From NCBI GenBank assembly GCA_947034885.2, contig OZ019759.1:8310501-8374500 (forward strand): a stretch of DNA of 64,000 nt. The letters are read 5' to 3'. The notes under the pieces are model-generated. The model worked only from the letters and a program-made list of their open reading frames with translations. It did not search any database and was not told the DNA's origin. Shown one piece after another: positions 10,873 to 22,299 of this stretch. Both the position numbers and the translations under genes were made by a program. Positions within the stretch are counted from its first letter, which is position 1. Each line of letters starts with the position of its first letter. The DNA comes from Thuidium tamariscinum (lineage: Eukaryota; Streptophyta; Bryopsida; Hypnales; Thuidiaceae).

Positions 10873-13359
10873 TTAGGTGACAACATGTGCATTATCTTGG
10901 GCACCACTTGCCTCACCATGCTCATAATTGGATGATTCCTCAACATCAAGCTTACGCTTAGCACGAGTACGAGAAGCTGGACCATCTGCACTCAAAATGG
11001 ACTCTAAAACATTGGAATCCTTCAAAGCTTCAAGGGTCCTTGCTGTTTGTGGAGAGTGTTGTTCCAATAGAAAGTCGAGGGCTTGACTTGTGTAGTATGG
11101 CCTATATGTAGAGTCAAGGTACGCCATACTAGTTAAGTCTTCAAGAGAGGCGTTTGAGTCCTGGTTGGCCACTCTATTCCCTTCTAAATCCCAACGATGT
11201 TTCAGTGGATGAGGGCCCCACTTGAAGGTTGTAGAGTTCTTATCAAAATATCCACCGAGACATTAAAAAAAAATGCCCTCCTCCCCTCGTTACGTGGGCC
11301 TGTTTCCCATGAGCCGAGGTGCAACTCGAAGAATTTCATCTGGATCAGTTTCCCAATTCAACTGAGAGCTAGCAGGTCCTTTTTCTTAATCATGTTGGCC
11401 TTCACGCCAGCTCCACAACAAATCTCGCCCCCAAAATCTTGTATCCATAGTTGTTTCACCATTGTGTTCCCAAGAAGGTGGCATGTATGTCATTAGGTTG
11501 AACATGGCATACAAACGATCATGAAATGGTGCTAAACAAATCACGCAACGTCGCCTTATTAGGCATTGCACAATGAGACATTGAGGATGGTAAACGTGCG
11601 TGCATGATCCCAATGCCCACCCTCCTTCAGGGCCAAAGGATTCCAGACAGATTGGACATTTTGTATGGTCCAAAACAAAACTTGCTGGCTTCGGCCACAA
11701 AAGTTGTCGTTCTTTCTCATCCAAGTGGCACGACATCTGTTTTTGGTAGTCCCAACCAAGTTGTGCCCAATTGATTCCTCCATTTCCTACTGTGTTCACC
11801 ATGGGTAGGTTCTCAGGAAACATGTCCTCCAACAATGGCCACGATGTCATTCCATTCTCACGTTTTGGGGCCTTTGCAACGAAGTTCTTCGCAACTTTGT
11901 CCAATTCTTGAGCTATTTGTTGTGATCTATCTACGGTGAGAATACAAGCAACTTTCCAATGATAGTATGTGGCTACCAATTGAGCCAACTGTGCTCGAAG
12001 TATATTGTTTTCTTCTCGAAGATCCAATTTCTTTGTTGAAGATAAGAGATGCGTAGGCGCAGGAAATGAAAGAGAATCTTGAGTTTCCTCGACATCGTTG
12101 GGGTCAACGGTATGATTTTCCATGATGGTAGGAAGAAACGTGGTTGGAATAATTGAAGAACGCTTTGTACGCTTAGCAACAAGAGGAGAACAATGGAGGA
12201 GACCGCTAGTGACATGTGCCACAACCTTGTCCAAATGATGTGGATCCTGTTCAACAAAGCCATCATCCATATCCGACAAAGTGATCGTCTCACGTTCTTT
12301 TTGTCGAAGGCGTTGAAGATCTTTGGACTGATGTGAAAGAAGAGCGTTTTTATTGTCCAAATCAGACTGCAATTTCTTCATGTCCAATTGCATTGAAGCA
12401 ATTGTGGCGTCTTTGGTCTTCAAGAGGTCTAGAGCCTCAGATAGAGCCATAGTTGAATTTTCTTGAGATGGAGGAATGTGAATATAAACATTCGAGGAAA
12501 CTTCCATGGGGGGATCATTAGCCGCACCAAACTCGAAGACATCGATTGTGTTACCAGTTGGCAACGAGCGCGTGGGAAGTGTTGTTGAGTTTGATGAAGG
12601 TCCGATTTGAATGGTCAAACGTCGAACCTTGGTAGGACGTTTTGGTCTCAATCCTCGTGATGCAGAAGCCCCCTCAACATTCGGAACTTGCACTTGAATG
12701 GGAGTGACAATTTGTTGCTTGACTCGCTCTTTTCTTGGAGGTCGTGTGCCATCAGAGTCATTGTCCTCTTCAGATTCTTCAATTTCAGGTTCTGTTATCT
12801 TGTTCTGAGGATCACTTCGAATTGGTCCAAGTCCACCTTCTGGAAATTTCAATACCCCTCTTGGTATTAATCCAATCTCTGGACTTTCCACGTAGGTAGT
12901 TTCTTTGATAGTGGACCAATCCACTTCTTTCTTCAAAACAAGCTCAGTATATGCTCCTCGGGCAATGAAAAGAGTCACCTCATTCCTCTCTACAAAAGGG
13001 GTTTTGTAGAGGACTTGCCACAATTTGATGCACCTTTGAACGTAAGGTGCATTTTCACAATACTTCAAGTTCGCTTTGTTGGTGTGTCAATTGAAATGAT
13101 GACGCCATGGTAGAAACAACTTATCAATGTGACACTATTCAATGTATTCTTCACAAGTTTGCAATGTCTATGGTTCTTCTTCCTCATCCCACCCTTTAAA
13201 AGCAGGGTGGTTTGGATTTCTCAGCACATGCCATCGCTTTCTATGAGTGTTGCCTCTACACTTACGACCCTTGTCGATGACAGCCTTCCTGACCGCACGA
13301 GGGGCGCGCGTGTTGGTCGAAACCGGGAGTTACACAAGATTGTTGCCTTCGGAAGCCAT
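10873..13359 (-). pseudogene. RING-H2 / coiled-coil family, copy 1 (7 in-frame stops)
   Basis: One continuous frame of 829 codons runs from ATG (MASEG..) at 13359 to the stop at 10873. It is interrupted at 13330 (TAA), 13168 (TAG), 13135 (TAG), 13087 (TGA), 11386 (TAA), 11290 (TAA) and 11263 (TAA). The middle 560 codons are open. Order: N-terminal block (GWDEEEEP..TLQTCEEYIE), acidic/Ser-rich linker, coiled coil (~12,300-12,500), conserved block ending NWAQLGWDYQ, then a C3H2C3 RING-H2 (CPIC..C.H..H..C..CVIC, ~11,540-11,660) and a C-terminal region (WGPHP..RWDLEG). Blocks before and after the open part align with the sister copies at 37.2, 51.3 and 54.8 kb, so the gene is longer than its open part. 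The stops at 13168 and 13135 fall where sisters have Trp. Family function is unknown; a RING-H2 suggests E3 ubiquitin ligase ancestry. Confidence 0.85.
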
Positions 13360-13512
13360 GGGATTTGTTGCAGTCGATAACAAGGAATCACGAAAACGTA
13401 GCCGAATAGAGAAAATAGTCAATATTCATCCAAAGGTTAATGCATGCAGCCAATGAAGGTTGCAAGATTAGAAGCCTCGATGGAGAATGAAGGTAATATG
13501 AGGGGGCGACTA

Positions 13513-13520
13513 CATTTATA
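13513..13520 (-). promoter_or_regulatory. TATA box for RING-H2 copy 1
   Basis: Reads TATAAATG on the minus strand, about 155 bp upstream of the copy-1 ATG. Two sister copies have TATAAATT 205-270 bp upstream of their ATGs. Confidence 0.5.
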
Positions 13521-13521
13521 G

Positions 13522-13660
13522 GTGGTGCGACCACGGGTACAGGGCGCGTGCCGAGGTCGGAGGCAGGCGATCGCATGTCTGGTAGGGCGACCACGGGTCT
13601 GGGTAGGGCGACTGCGGATCGCGGTAGGGCGACCACGGGTAGGAAGAGGCGACTTCGGGT
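13522..13660. repeat. 21-bp GC-rich minisatellite
   Basis: Units of GTAGGGCGACCACGGGT plus four bases start at 13582, 13603 and 13624 (21-bp period). Related units are at 13522 and 13645. It lies directly upstream of RING-H2 copy 1. Confidence 0.75.
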
Positions 13661-13893
13661 CGTCCCTGTGCAAAGCGCGGTCACCCTCCATGCACGGTCG
13701 CCTTTTTACGTGGTCGCCTCCCCTGGACCCGCATGCGCCTCCGAATTTGCCACGCGGACGCCACATGGCATCCAAGTGGCCTTGGTAAAAGAGGGGTAAA
13801 CTTTTTAAAAGTCAAAGGTAACTTTGACTCTATTGGACGTCGCGTGACGTCTGGTTGTCGCGTTGTCGCTAGAGAAAACCCTGATCGTCATTC

Positions 13894-14529
13894 ATGCAGG
13901 GCCCTCTGGAGAAAGCCTGGAATAGACAAACTAACGACTTTCTAGTGAAGTTAGGTCGAAATTATCTAGTCCCAGCTCGTTTTTTCAGTGAGTGTTCCGA
14001 TGACTTAGAGGTCCTTGTTCCATACGTCGCGGGAAAACACTGGTCAATCTTTATTTTCGGACGCACCACCGTCCTTCACCTCGATAGCAGCGAGGACATG
14101 CACAATATGCAAGAGGACAGAGAGTATGTGATGCGAGTTTGGAAGGTTTGGCAGCTACTACATAAGCCCACATTGGGCGCACAGCCCTCGACGGAGACGG
14201 TACCCTCTTTTAAACAAAGAGGGAATTATGAGTGCGGTTTTTTTGCTCTCAGGTTTATGGAGCTCTACATCCGACTCGTTCACAGTGATCACTGTAGCTC
14301 CAATGCCAACAGTCGAATGGATATGTTCAGGTCACAGGTGCAGGTGGAGGAGCGAGGACCGGCTATGCAGAAGAGTGTCATTGCGGCAGTTGCTGACGAG
14401 TTAAATGGGAGTGCCATCGGCATGCCTTATGACGCACCATATCGTGGTAGTTACGGCTCAGACAATGCGGATGAAGGCACTGTAACTATTATCTCAATGC
14501 AGGACTATGTGGAGAGTTTAGCAAAGTAA
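13894..14529 (+). CDS. ULP1-type (C48) cysteine protease domain, MULE-associated
   Basis: The 211-codon frame encodes a ULP1/SENP-like peptidase. The catalytic set is visible: His49 in GKHWSIF, Asp64 in LHLDSSED, Gln108 in KQRGNYECG and Cys114 in ECGFFALRF. In frame upstream there is a stop, and ATGCAG|GGCC at about 13900 is an acceptor-like site, so this may be a last exon rather than a complete protein. ULP1 genes are often carried by plant MULEs (Kaonashi type). Here it converges on the MULE transposase at 15287-20901, which supports membership of the same element. No stop or frameshift is seen in the domain. The substrate is presumably SUMO or a ubiquitin-like conjugate, by family knowledge. 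Confidence 0.85.
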   Translation: MQGPLEKAWNRQTNDFLVKLGRNYLVPARFFSECSDDLEVLVPYVAGKHWSIFIFGRTTVLHLDSSEDMHNMQEDREYVMRVWKVWQLLHKPTLGAQPSTETVPSFKQRGNYECGFFALRFMELYIRLVHSDHCSSNANSRMDMFRSQVQVEERGPAMQKSVIAAVADELNGSAIGMPYDAPYRGSYGSDNADEGTVTIISMQDYVESLAK

Positions 14530-15286
14530 TAATACTATGTACATGTAGATTGTCACATGCTGCTCCTGGACATCAGCAATAACGCATTCGTAGTGTAGTG
14601 TCATGGCGTAGCTGTGAACACTAGAACTGCGCTCTTGGATTCTAGTGTTTCAAGGATGATCGGTCACAAGAGAAAACACTGGTAAAAAACTGCATTCCGC
14701 GAGCTATGAAGCAACCGACAGGTTCCATCTCATTACTAAGTCTGGTTTGCTTGTTTGTTTCAAAATATGATTTCAGTTTTGTTATAGAGATAGATGTAGA
14801 CCACATTCAATGTTGTTGTATTTATTTCAGATTTCTGTGTGGTAGGTAGTGATTAAGGCTGTAAGTGATGGTACGGTGGATTACCAAACACCTTGGATTA
14901 CCAAAACAAAGTTGACAATTCAATGGAATCTCATGAGAGCAATGATGTGGATTAGTGTTTAGAGGAAACTAAAAATGCACATTTAATGTACCTTTAGCCA
15001 TGAAGTCCGCTGTCATTGCATAGTATATCTAACCATCTCCCAGCCGAATAGTAATCAAAGAACACTGACAAGGCAAAAGCCTGAATGGATAGTGACAAAG
15101 GAAGAAATTATAATTACCAAAGAACAGAAGGAGTCTCCAATTAACAACTATAGACTCTGACATATCGTGTAGCACTGTAAGCATTTTTGTACCAAGAAAA
15201 ACACGAAACGCTAGAGACATCCATACAAGACACAATCAAACGAAACACTGGATTATTGTATTCAGCAATATGATACGGGACCAACA
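14530..15286. other. convergent intergenic stretch of the MULE island
   Basis: Lies between the 3' ends of the ULP1 ORF and the MULE gene. No coding frame or RNA gene is seen. Confidence 0.6.
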
Positions 15287-18200
15287 TCACGCTCGAGATT
15301 TCGCCCCTAAATGTAAGCGTCTATACACCGGCGGCCTTGAGTTCCTTTCAAGGAAATCTTTCTTGCGAGCTAAACCCATACCAAGACCATCCTCCACGGT
15401 GTGAAACACTGGGTTTGCCTCTGCCGGATGCATAAGTCCAGCTTCCAGGTCCATTGCCAGTTTCTTTAATTTCCCGAAGGATCTGTTCAGGTCAGCATGA
15501 AGATGGGCCATCAAGGTACTATTTCCTTTAACAAAATTCAACATCTCGTTTGCTTGCAAGGCTAAAGCCAACTGAGTAATCTCTTGTGGATCAGTTCCCT
15601 TTGATGCGGATGTTGGCTGGCATGGGGATGGATTACAAGTTGAAGGAGTTGGGGCAGCTGTCGACCCAGTTGTAGCTCTTCTAGGGGTGAGTACTTCATT
15701 CATTCTAGGCCCAGACGTTCCCTTCAGCGAGCCACAGTAACGTGCAACTACCCCCCAGCTATGTGAGGGAGGAGAAGTCTTAGAACTTTCACCTTGTGCT
15801 TGCACATGTTTCCTCGCTGCGAATGCACACAGTTGCATGAGGCCCATAACTCAGTCGAATTTTGGACCAAGTACCTAATGTACCTGTGACTGGTAGATGT
15901 AACGTAAGCTGGACCTCCTTCATATTCTGGTAGTGTCACATCACTGTCTACAATGTTTCGCGCCAATATAATTGCAGACACAACTCCTTCCCTTTGCTTT
16001 CTATTGTCCACGAACCCAAACGTCTTCTGCATTCTTTGATACTAATAGTGGGTAAGGACATCACTAGTAAGAACGTGAATACACCAGTCTACACGGCGAC
16101 CAGTCATGCGACTCCTTTCCTGTTTCAAAACAGACTTCATGTAGCCATGATAGTTCTCCACCGCAGCATTAGTGTCTTGACCAACGTAAGGTAAGTTTCT
16201 GTAACCAACCACCCACATGTGAACTTTGCCTAACCACTGTTGTCTCACATACTCCCAAAACAGAATTTCTCCTGGAAACTGGTTCTCCAATCGCTGCAAG
16301 TTCCTAATCGCCCAAGCCGTGGCATCACTCCTTGAAGGGCCTGTCCGATCATACATGATGGAACCCATTCCCTTCAGGATCTCTGCTCGCATTTGAGCAT
16401 CTTGAATTTTAATGCATGCTTGTTTCTGCCAGGCGCGGTGCACATGCCATAAACACAAGAAAACAGCGGTGGCAGGCCACACGACCCTGCAATATTCAAT
16501 TTCGGTAGAGTAAGGGTGAAGCCAAGTTTGATCACACTAGACTGTCATCGATTTAAAGTTTACCCTAAACCTTAAACCATAATCTGATGTTCCTTCTACT
16601 GAGGACATTATCACGGATGAGCCCACTAAGCTCATCACAGTGTTTCAGACAGCAATGTTCATCACAATGTTTCAAACAGCAATGAATAGAAATAAGAGGA
16701 AGACATGAGGGAAAGAAGAATACTGAAGGCTGTTGATTTCGCCTTGTGCATAGTCAACAATGAACGCATTCGGTTTCCATGCTGGCTTCTCCTTCTTCAT
16801 GGTTATGTCGAGAGCCTTCATCCATGGAGTGAGGTCTTCTTGACTTGAACGCGATGTAATGACAAAAGCAACCGGAATGCCATTGTGCCATTCATCGAAA
16901 ACCATGAGTGTGTATAGTGGAAATTGCATTGGTCAATTCATCAGAGCATGTAAGCGACGAAGAAGGTGGAGGAAGTGCAAAGACAAAATGCCGGAACTGC
17001 AGTGTTTTTCACCCGAAAACTATAAAACAAATCAGCAGTCAACGAATGCATACCTTTTTTTCATTAGTGCTGAATGTCGCGTCTACTAAAACAGCTCCCT
17101 CATGACCAAATTGCGCCATCATTTGGCGCTACCATTGTGTTTGGATGCCTACCGTAAATGGAATATTTGAGGCCATAAGGCCTCCCCATACAATTGCCGC
17201 AGTCTCCTTATAGAAGAAAACGCTTTCTTGATTATCTTGCACCCAAAGCTGGACACTTTTGGCATCTTCAGGATCCAACATGTATGTCTCTTTGGCAACC
17301 TTAGTTGCTAAGTTCCGCACATTGCGTTCATGCAAGAACCAGTCCCTGCTCACCTGTCGTCCTTCTTTCAGACCATCTTTCACAGCTGTAATGTGCTTGA
17401 CCATTATCAGTGAAACACTCAGCCCGTTTTGGAGCTGAGACAGCACATACTCCTTGATTTCCACAGAAAGCTGCCAAGAAAGTGCACTCTGATCATCTCC
17501 ATGTTCCTTTCCATGCCATACATTCCGTTCTTGGTTGACATGGTCGGCTTCAAAGATGCAGATTTCGGAGACATGGGGTAGCAGATACAGTGACTTGATG
17601 CGGAATGAAGCAAGACATCCTCTTTTCAGGGCGCCACCCCATTGTTTCAAGGAGTCACGTGCTTTCCTCGGGACACCGCTGGAATCCTTGCGTTTAGATT
17701 TCTTCTTTTTGTTGATTCCAATGGAACCTTCTGGCTCATCCTCCCGGTGGTCTTTGGTGTCATCCACTGGTAACATGTTAAGGTCTATCCCCTGAACAGC
17801 CCTCAGCAGGGAAGCATTGTTGTCACCCTCCTCGCTGCTCTTCTCGGACGTTGTCATTTGTCTTACAGACCCTAAAACCATGGCTCCCGTGCTTTCTTCG
17901 ACATCTTCCTTCGGCACTTCATTGAAGGTGTCTTTACAACCAGAATGTTCACGGACATTTGTAGGGTCATGTCCACCGATCCCAATGTCTTCGGCTCCTA
18001 AATCCACATTCAGATCAATTAGTTCTAAAGCGGGGGTCAGTGTTTTGTTGGGCTTCTTCCGAGCTGCACTCCTTTTGCACTGAATGGTGTTCTTCTTCTG
18101 TTTTTCCTTGCGTGGCTTAGACTTCCTGGTTGGTATGTTTATGGCTAGGGATGGAACGGAAGGCTGTTCCAGTACCTCTGAATCTCGTGGCGCTGAATTC

Positions 18201-19087
18201 AAGTCTAGCTCCACCCATTGATCACTGGAATCGTTTGTTAGGCTTAGAGAGGCTAGCAATTCATCTGCAGAAGGAAGAGGCTTTGTAACTGTATTCTTTG
18301 ACTTGCGGGGTCTGCCAGGCTTCTTCTTCTTTTTCCCGTCCCCTGCACTGTCTACCTGCTGGACGATGCTCCCGTCTACCACAAGGCTCTGTACTGCACC
18401 GGTGGTAGCTGATTCTCCCTCTGGAATCGGCAAAGTTGACTTCCTGGGCTTGCGGCTCTTCAGTTTTGAGGACGGCAGCCTTGTAGCTTTTGAGGTCGAC
18501 CGCTTCTTCTTAACCATTTCTGGATCAGTAGCTTCTACAAGCACAGTGTCTCCATCCGGGACCTCCTTCGTTTTCTGTAAGCAACAACCCTTTCCACTTG
18601 ATGCAAGCTTCGTCTTCAACCTCGGCTTCTTGAGCAAGGATGGCGTCACTATCTTCACTTTAGTACTGTCATCCTGAGGCCCGTACTAGCAATGGCAACT
18701 GCAGAGCCCAATACAAAAGGCCACGTCAAGGATAAACATAGACTTATTTTGAGCAGCGATGATACATGCACACTACTAGAAAAACAGTGCCCAAATTAAC
18801 AAAACATTAACAATTTTTTGTTAATTTGGATACTGTAACATCCATTTTCACAAATATTTGTTAACTATGCCCAAATTAACAAAATTGTCTCAATTTTTTT
18901 GTTGATTTGGATAGTGCAATTACCACATCAACAAAATTTTGTTAATTTTTTTGGAATCTCTTAAAATCTCTTAGAATCTTGAAAAAGTTTAGAAATTTTA
19001 AAAATCTTCAAAAACCTTTTAAATCTTCAATAAACAATGTAGATTTAAGAATAAAATAAGTACACATTCAATTTGGTGTTTATTAAA

Positions 19088-19442
19088 GTCAGCAGACTTT
19101 AGGGTCAATTTTCACCTTGTAAAATTAATTTTTTCAATAAATTTTGAACTAATGAAAGTTGTAAAATTGATATATCTTTCACCTCCAACAATTTTTTTGA
19201 GATTTAGATCTTCCAATCAAAAGTTATGAACAAAAATCAGAGAGGAGTAGAAATGGACATTCTTTTTTACATTTTTAAACACCTTCTCTGATTTTTGTTC
19301 ATACCTTTTAATTGAAAGATCTAAATCTTAATTGGATTGATGTAGGTGAAAGATATCTTCATCTTACAACTTTCATTGGTCCAAAGGTTTTTTTGAAAAG
19401 TTATCTACTAGGACAAAATTGCCACTAAAAGTCTACTGACTT
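19088..19442. repeat. long hairpin 1 in the CACTA element (~355 bp)
   Basis: Arms open with AAGTCAGCAGACTTT on the left and close with AAAGTCTACTGACTTTT on the right. They pair via CTCCAACAAT / ATTGGATTGATG-type sequence and meet at CAAAAATCAGAGA..TCTCTGATTTTTG around 19265. Pairing is good but imperfect. It is related in sequence to hairpin 2. Confidence 0.8.
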
Positions 19443-19610
19443 TTGATGGGAAAAAAGTTAAAGAATAATATAATTAAAATTATATGTCTCAAATCCAAAT
19501 TCAAATATAAGTATAATTTTAATCCTTTTGTTTCTTCATAAGCCTTTGAAGTCTTAATTTTATAATGTAGATTTCTTTTTAAATTAAATCATCACAAATC
19601 GGATTTTTGA

Positions 19611-19970
19611 AAAGTCAGCAGACTTTTGGGGCGATTCAGACCTAGTAAAAGAACTTTTTTGGAAAAACTTTGAACTAAAAAAAGTTGAGAAATAAAGTCT
19701 TATTTCACCTCCAACAATTTTTTTGAGATTTAGAACTTTAAATCAAAAGTTATGGACAAAAATCAGAGAGGGAATTTTAAAATTTTAAAAATAAATGTTC
19801 ATTTTCACCACTCTCTGATTTTTGTTTATAACTTTTGATTGGAAGATCCAAATCTGAAAAAAATTGTTGGAGGTGAAAGAAGACTTTATTTCTCAACTTT
19901 TGTTAGTTCAAAGTTTTTCCAAAAAAGTTCTTTTACTAGGTCTGAATCGCCCCAAAAGTCTGCTGACTTT
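19611..19970. repeat. long hairpin 2 in the CACTA element (~360 bp)
   Basis: The left arm starts AAAGTCAGCAGACTTTTGGG and the right arm ends with its near-perfect complement at 19970. The outer ~65 bp (through AGACCTAGTAAAAGAAC and GGAAAAACTTTGAAC) are almost identical complements. The tip is CAAAAATCAGAGAG..CTCTCTGATTTTTG. The arms are better conserved than in hairpin 1. Confidence 0.85.
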
Positions 19971-20039
19971 AAAAAAGAATTGAAAAAAACCCGAAAAAAC
20001 TATGTAAATACATTTCTACTTCTTCATTAGTCACACATC

Positions 20040-20118
20040 TTGAGTGCTTGGTACCTTGGCAAAAGCCTTGGCCTTCAACCATGAGGTCACGGGTTCAAAC
20101 CCCGGTGACCTCATTTCC
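20040..20118 (+). other. tRNA-like segment (B-box) inside the CACTA element
   Basis: GGTCACGGGTTCAAACCCCG folds as a T-arm-like stem and contains GGTTCAAACCC, close to the Pol III B-box. The upstream part (TTGGTACCTTGGC) is only a weak A-box. It resembles a SINE or tRNA relic rather than a working tRNA; no full cloverleaf is seen. Confidence 0.4.
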
Positions 20119-20129
20119 TTAGTAGTTGC

Positions 20130-20173
20130 CACGTGGTTGTTGGATAGGTTGCCACGTGGTTGCTAGCCACGTG
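20130..20173. promoter_or_regulatory. three G-box motifs (CACGTG)
   Basis: GCCACGTGG occurs at about 20129 and 20152, and CCACGTGGC at 20167. CACGTG cores start at 20130, 20153 and 20168. G-boxes bind plant bZIP and bHLH factors. Three in 44 bp inside an otherwise AT-rich element is notable. Confidence 0.6.
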
Positions 20174-20901
20174 GCACCATTGTAGAGGTCGAAATTTTTT
20201 ATGAAATTTTTAAAATATATTTTAAGAAAAAGGTCCAAATTAACCAAAAAATCAACACTTTTTTGTTAGAAAATGAACACTTTTTTGTTAAAATTTGCCA
20301 TTTTTTTGTTAAGAAATCAACACTTTTGTGTTCAAAAGTACCCAAATTAATACGTCCATTTGAACAAAAAAAATCAACACTTTTGTGTTGAGTTTTGTTA
20401 ATTTGGTCACTGTTTTTTTCTACTAGTGATGATTCAGAATTGAAGGTACAAAATGACCTCAATCAGTAGTGAGTAAGAAGCTTACCGGATGACCTCACGT
20501 GCCATGCTTGCAGTAGCCTTGGTGGTTTCTTTGGAGTGCATAGTTCGGATCTTGACATACCGTGTACTGGAGACACCGTCAAAGTTCTCCATTCCACAAA
20601 TGAAATCCGAGACCCTGCATGTGAGAATGAAACAGTGTTGGGCGATGACAACGTCTTTCTTTCGATGTGCACCTACACCGCGAGCTAACTGCGTCTCGTG
20701 CAGATCCTACAGCAGATCATCTCTCCGAATAATTCCTTCCGGAGGATGCTGTACCTTATCAGCAATGCGATCAAGATCCGACTGCAACTCATGATTGTGA
20801 AATGCATCAAAGGAGTCATTGTCACCAGATTCAAGAGACACATTGGTCTGGCCTACTGTGCATGAAGTAGAGGCGGAACCTATGAAACTTCCATCCGCCA
20901 T

Positions 20902-22090
20902 GGAAGGTAATGAGGAGTGAAGAGTACTGAGTCCCGGGCGTACCCTGAGAGGTTCAAAATTCAACGTAGCCTGAACTTTAATCCCCTTGAACCCCGAAAT
21001 GTAATTTGAACTATGTGTAAATAGCATAAGATCAAAATGAACACACCGTAATGCTGGTGGATAGGTCACTAGGTTGTTTTCAGGATCTCGTCCGTCATTC
21101 TCCCATCGTAAACTGCTCCAATTCCGTAAAACTTCGGTGATAACACAGAGCTCGTTTGAAAAACCCTAACCTGCCATGTCTGTCGCCCTGGAAAACAGAG
21201 CTTGAAGTGCAAAGGAAATACAAATACTACTCAAGAATGGTAGAAGGTGGCTAACTTCACACGTCTCATAGCAGAGACGTCGCCGCCGCTTGAAACCCTA
21301 TCGACAATTCAGATGAGGCCACCAAAACACTGAGCAGCCGAGTTTCAGAAGGTCTCAATGACGACGCATCTGGTGAAGACACTTCCATTCCCCACGCATG
21401 CGGGAGCTGTGGTCGTGACACTACTGAATTCGGTTTATCATCCGATGTAGAAGAAAGCGATGGCGTTGAAACACTATATAGGAAACATCTTTGTATTTTG
21501 CCATTCAAGGCTGTAGTTACTCCTGCAGGGATGACCGAAGTTCTATTGACGTGTTTAATGACTTTTTGAACTTGATGATTTCAGTTTTTTCATGTTCCAT
21601 TGAAGAGTCTATAAGGGTAGGTATGGATTTTTTTATTCGATTTTTTTATCTTTTTATACATTGAACAATGCAAACCCTGTCGATTACATTCTAGGAGAAG
21701 TTACATTCATCTATAATTCCTTTCCTATTTCCTCTTCTACTATTTACTTGGAAGTAACACAACCCTTATGATGCGATTGTAAAAATATTAAGGGGTAATC
21801 AAAATCCCTTAGCCAAGTTGTTGCCCTTTTGTAATTCAAAATTGTAGGCCCTTCTTTCTCTTGTACATGGTGCAAGGGTAGATCCAAATTCGTTCCCTAT
21901 TGTATTTTCGTCTTTCACGTTGAAGATTTTAGGTCTTCTTCATTCCATTGTAAAAGGAAAAAGGGAAAATTCTAATTCCTTCCATAGTTAGTTGTACCCT
22001 TCTTATTGAGAAGGCTATCACCTTCGAGGAACATTTTAAAAGTAGTAGAATGTAATCCTACAAAAAGTCGCCATTTTTTTCCTACATATA
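20902..22090. other. 5' flank of the MULE gene
   Basis: An open minus-strand stretch at 21266-21508 contains Ser-rich sequence that I do not recognise. 21550-22090 is AT-rich and shows no gene. The right end of the MULE could not be placed, since no long inverted repeat with the 13.8-kb side is evident. Confidence 0.45.
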
Positions 22091-22299
22091 ACCCATGCAG
22101 CACTTTGGGTTCTATGTTGGTAGAAAGAAGGTGGGCCTCAATTTTGTCTCAAGTTTTCTAAACTCTTTCACATTGAACATTCTAGTCCCATTTGATTTCA
22201 TTCTTAAAAAAATACGAACTCACGTAAATCCCTTTCCCATGTTGTTTCCCTCCTCACATAGAAATTTGAAACCTCTTCTATTTCCATTTAGGACTTGGT

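Larger units (their letters stand above)
18771..20428. mobile_element. non-autonomous CACTA (EnSpm) element in MULE intron 1
   Basis: The left end is CACTACTAGAAAAACAGTG and the right end is the complement of CACTAGTAGAAAAAAACAGT. Both continue into CCAAATTAACAAAAC, the typical CACTA terminal inverted repeat. The 1658-bp body has no transposase. It contains two long hairpins, a tRNA-like stretch, three G-boxes and many subterminal AACAAAA/CAACACTTTT words. Flanking triplets (GCA left, ATG right) do not match, so the 3-bp target duplication is lost or the border is off by a base or two. Both ends lie inside the transposase intron. Confidence 0.88.
15287..20901 (-). pseudogene. MULE transposase gene, multi-exon, with in-frame stops
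   Basis: Exon 1 runs from MADGSF at 20901 (or an ATG further up, 21069) to a GTAAGC donor near 20486, with an in-frame TAG at 20707. Its intron holds the CACTA element. Exon 2 is about 18675-17056 (AT-hook KKKPGRPRKSK near 18320, TAG at 17129), ending in AVLVDATFSTNEKK before GTATGC. Exon 3 is about 16929-16736 and reads LMVFDEWHNGIPVAFVITS then VDYAQGE. Exon 4 starts after TTGCAG at 16484 with CLWHVHRAW, AAVENYHG and, after TAG 16042, a SWIM finger CNCVHSQRGNMCKH. The DDE triad (VDATF, VDYAQ, VENYHG) is present. The tail 15750-15287 is in another frame (intron or frameshift). Expected role: nuclear cut-and-paste transposase. This copy is inactive as read. Confidence 0.88.

Noticed and set aside
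17535-18677. Plus-strand ORFs across the MULE exon
   Set aside because: They mirror the minus-strand Lys/Ser-rich transposase exon and have no independent support.
20040-20118. A functional tRNA gene
   Set aside because: Only the T-arm and B-box are convincing; acceptor, D and anticodon stems cannot be formed.
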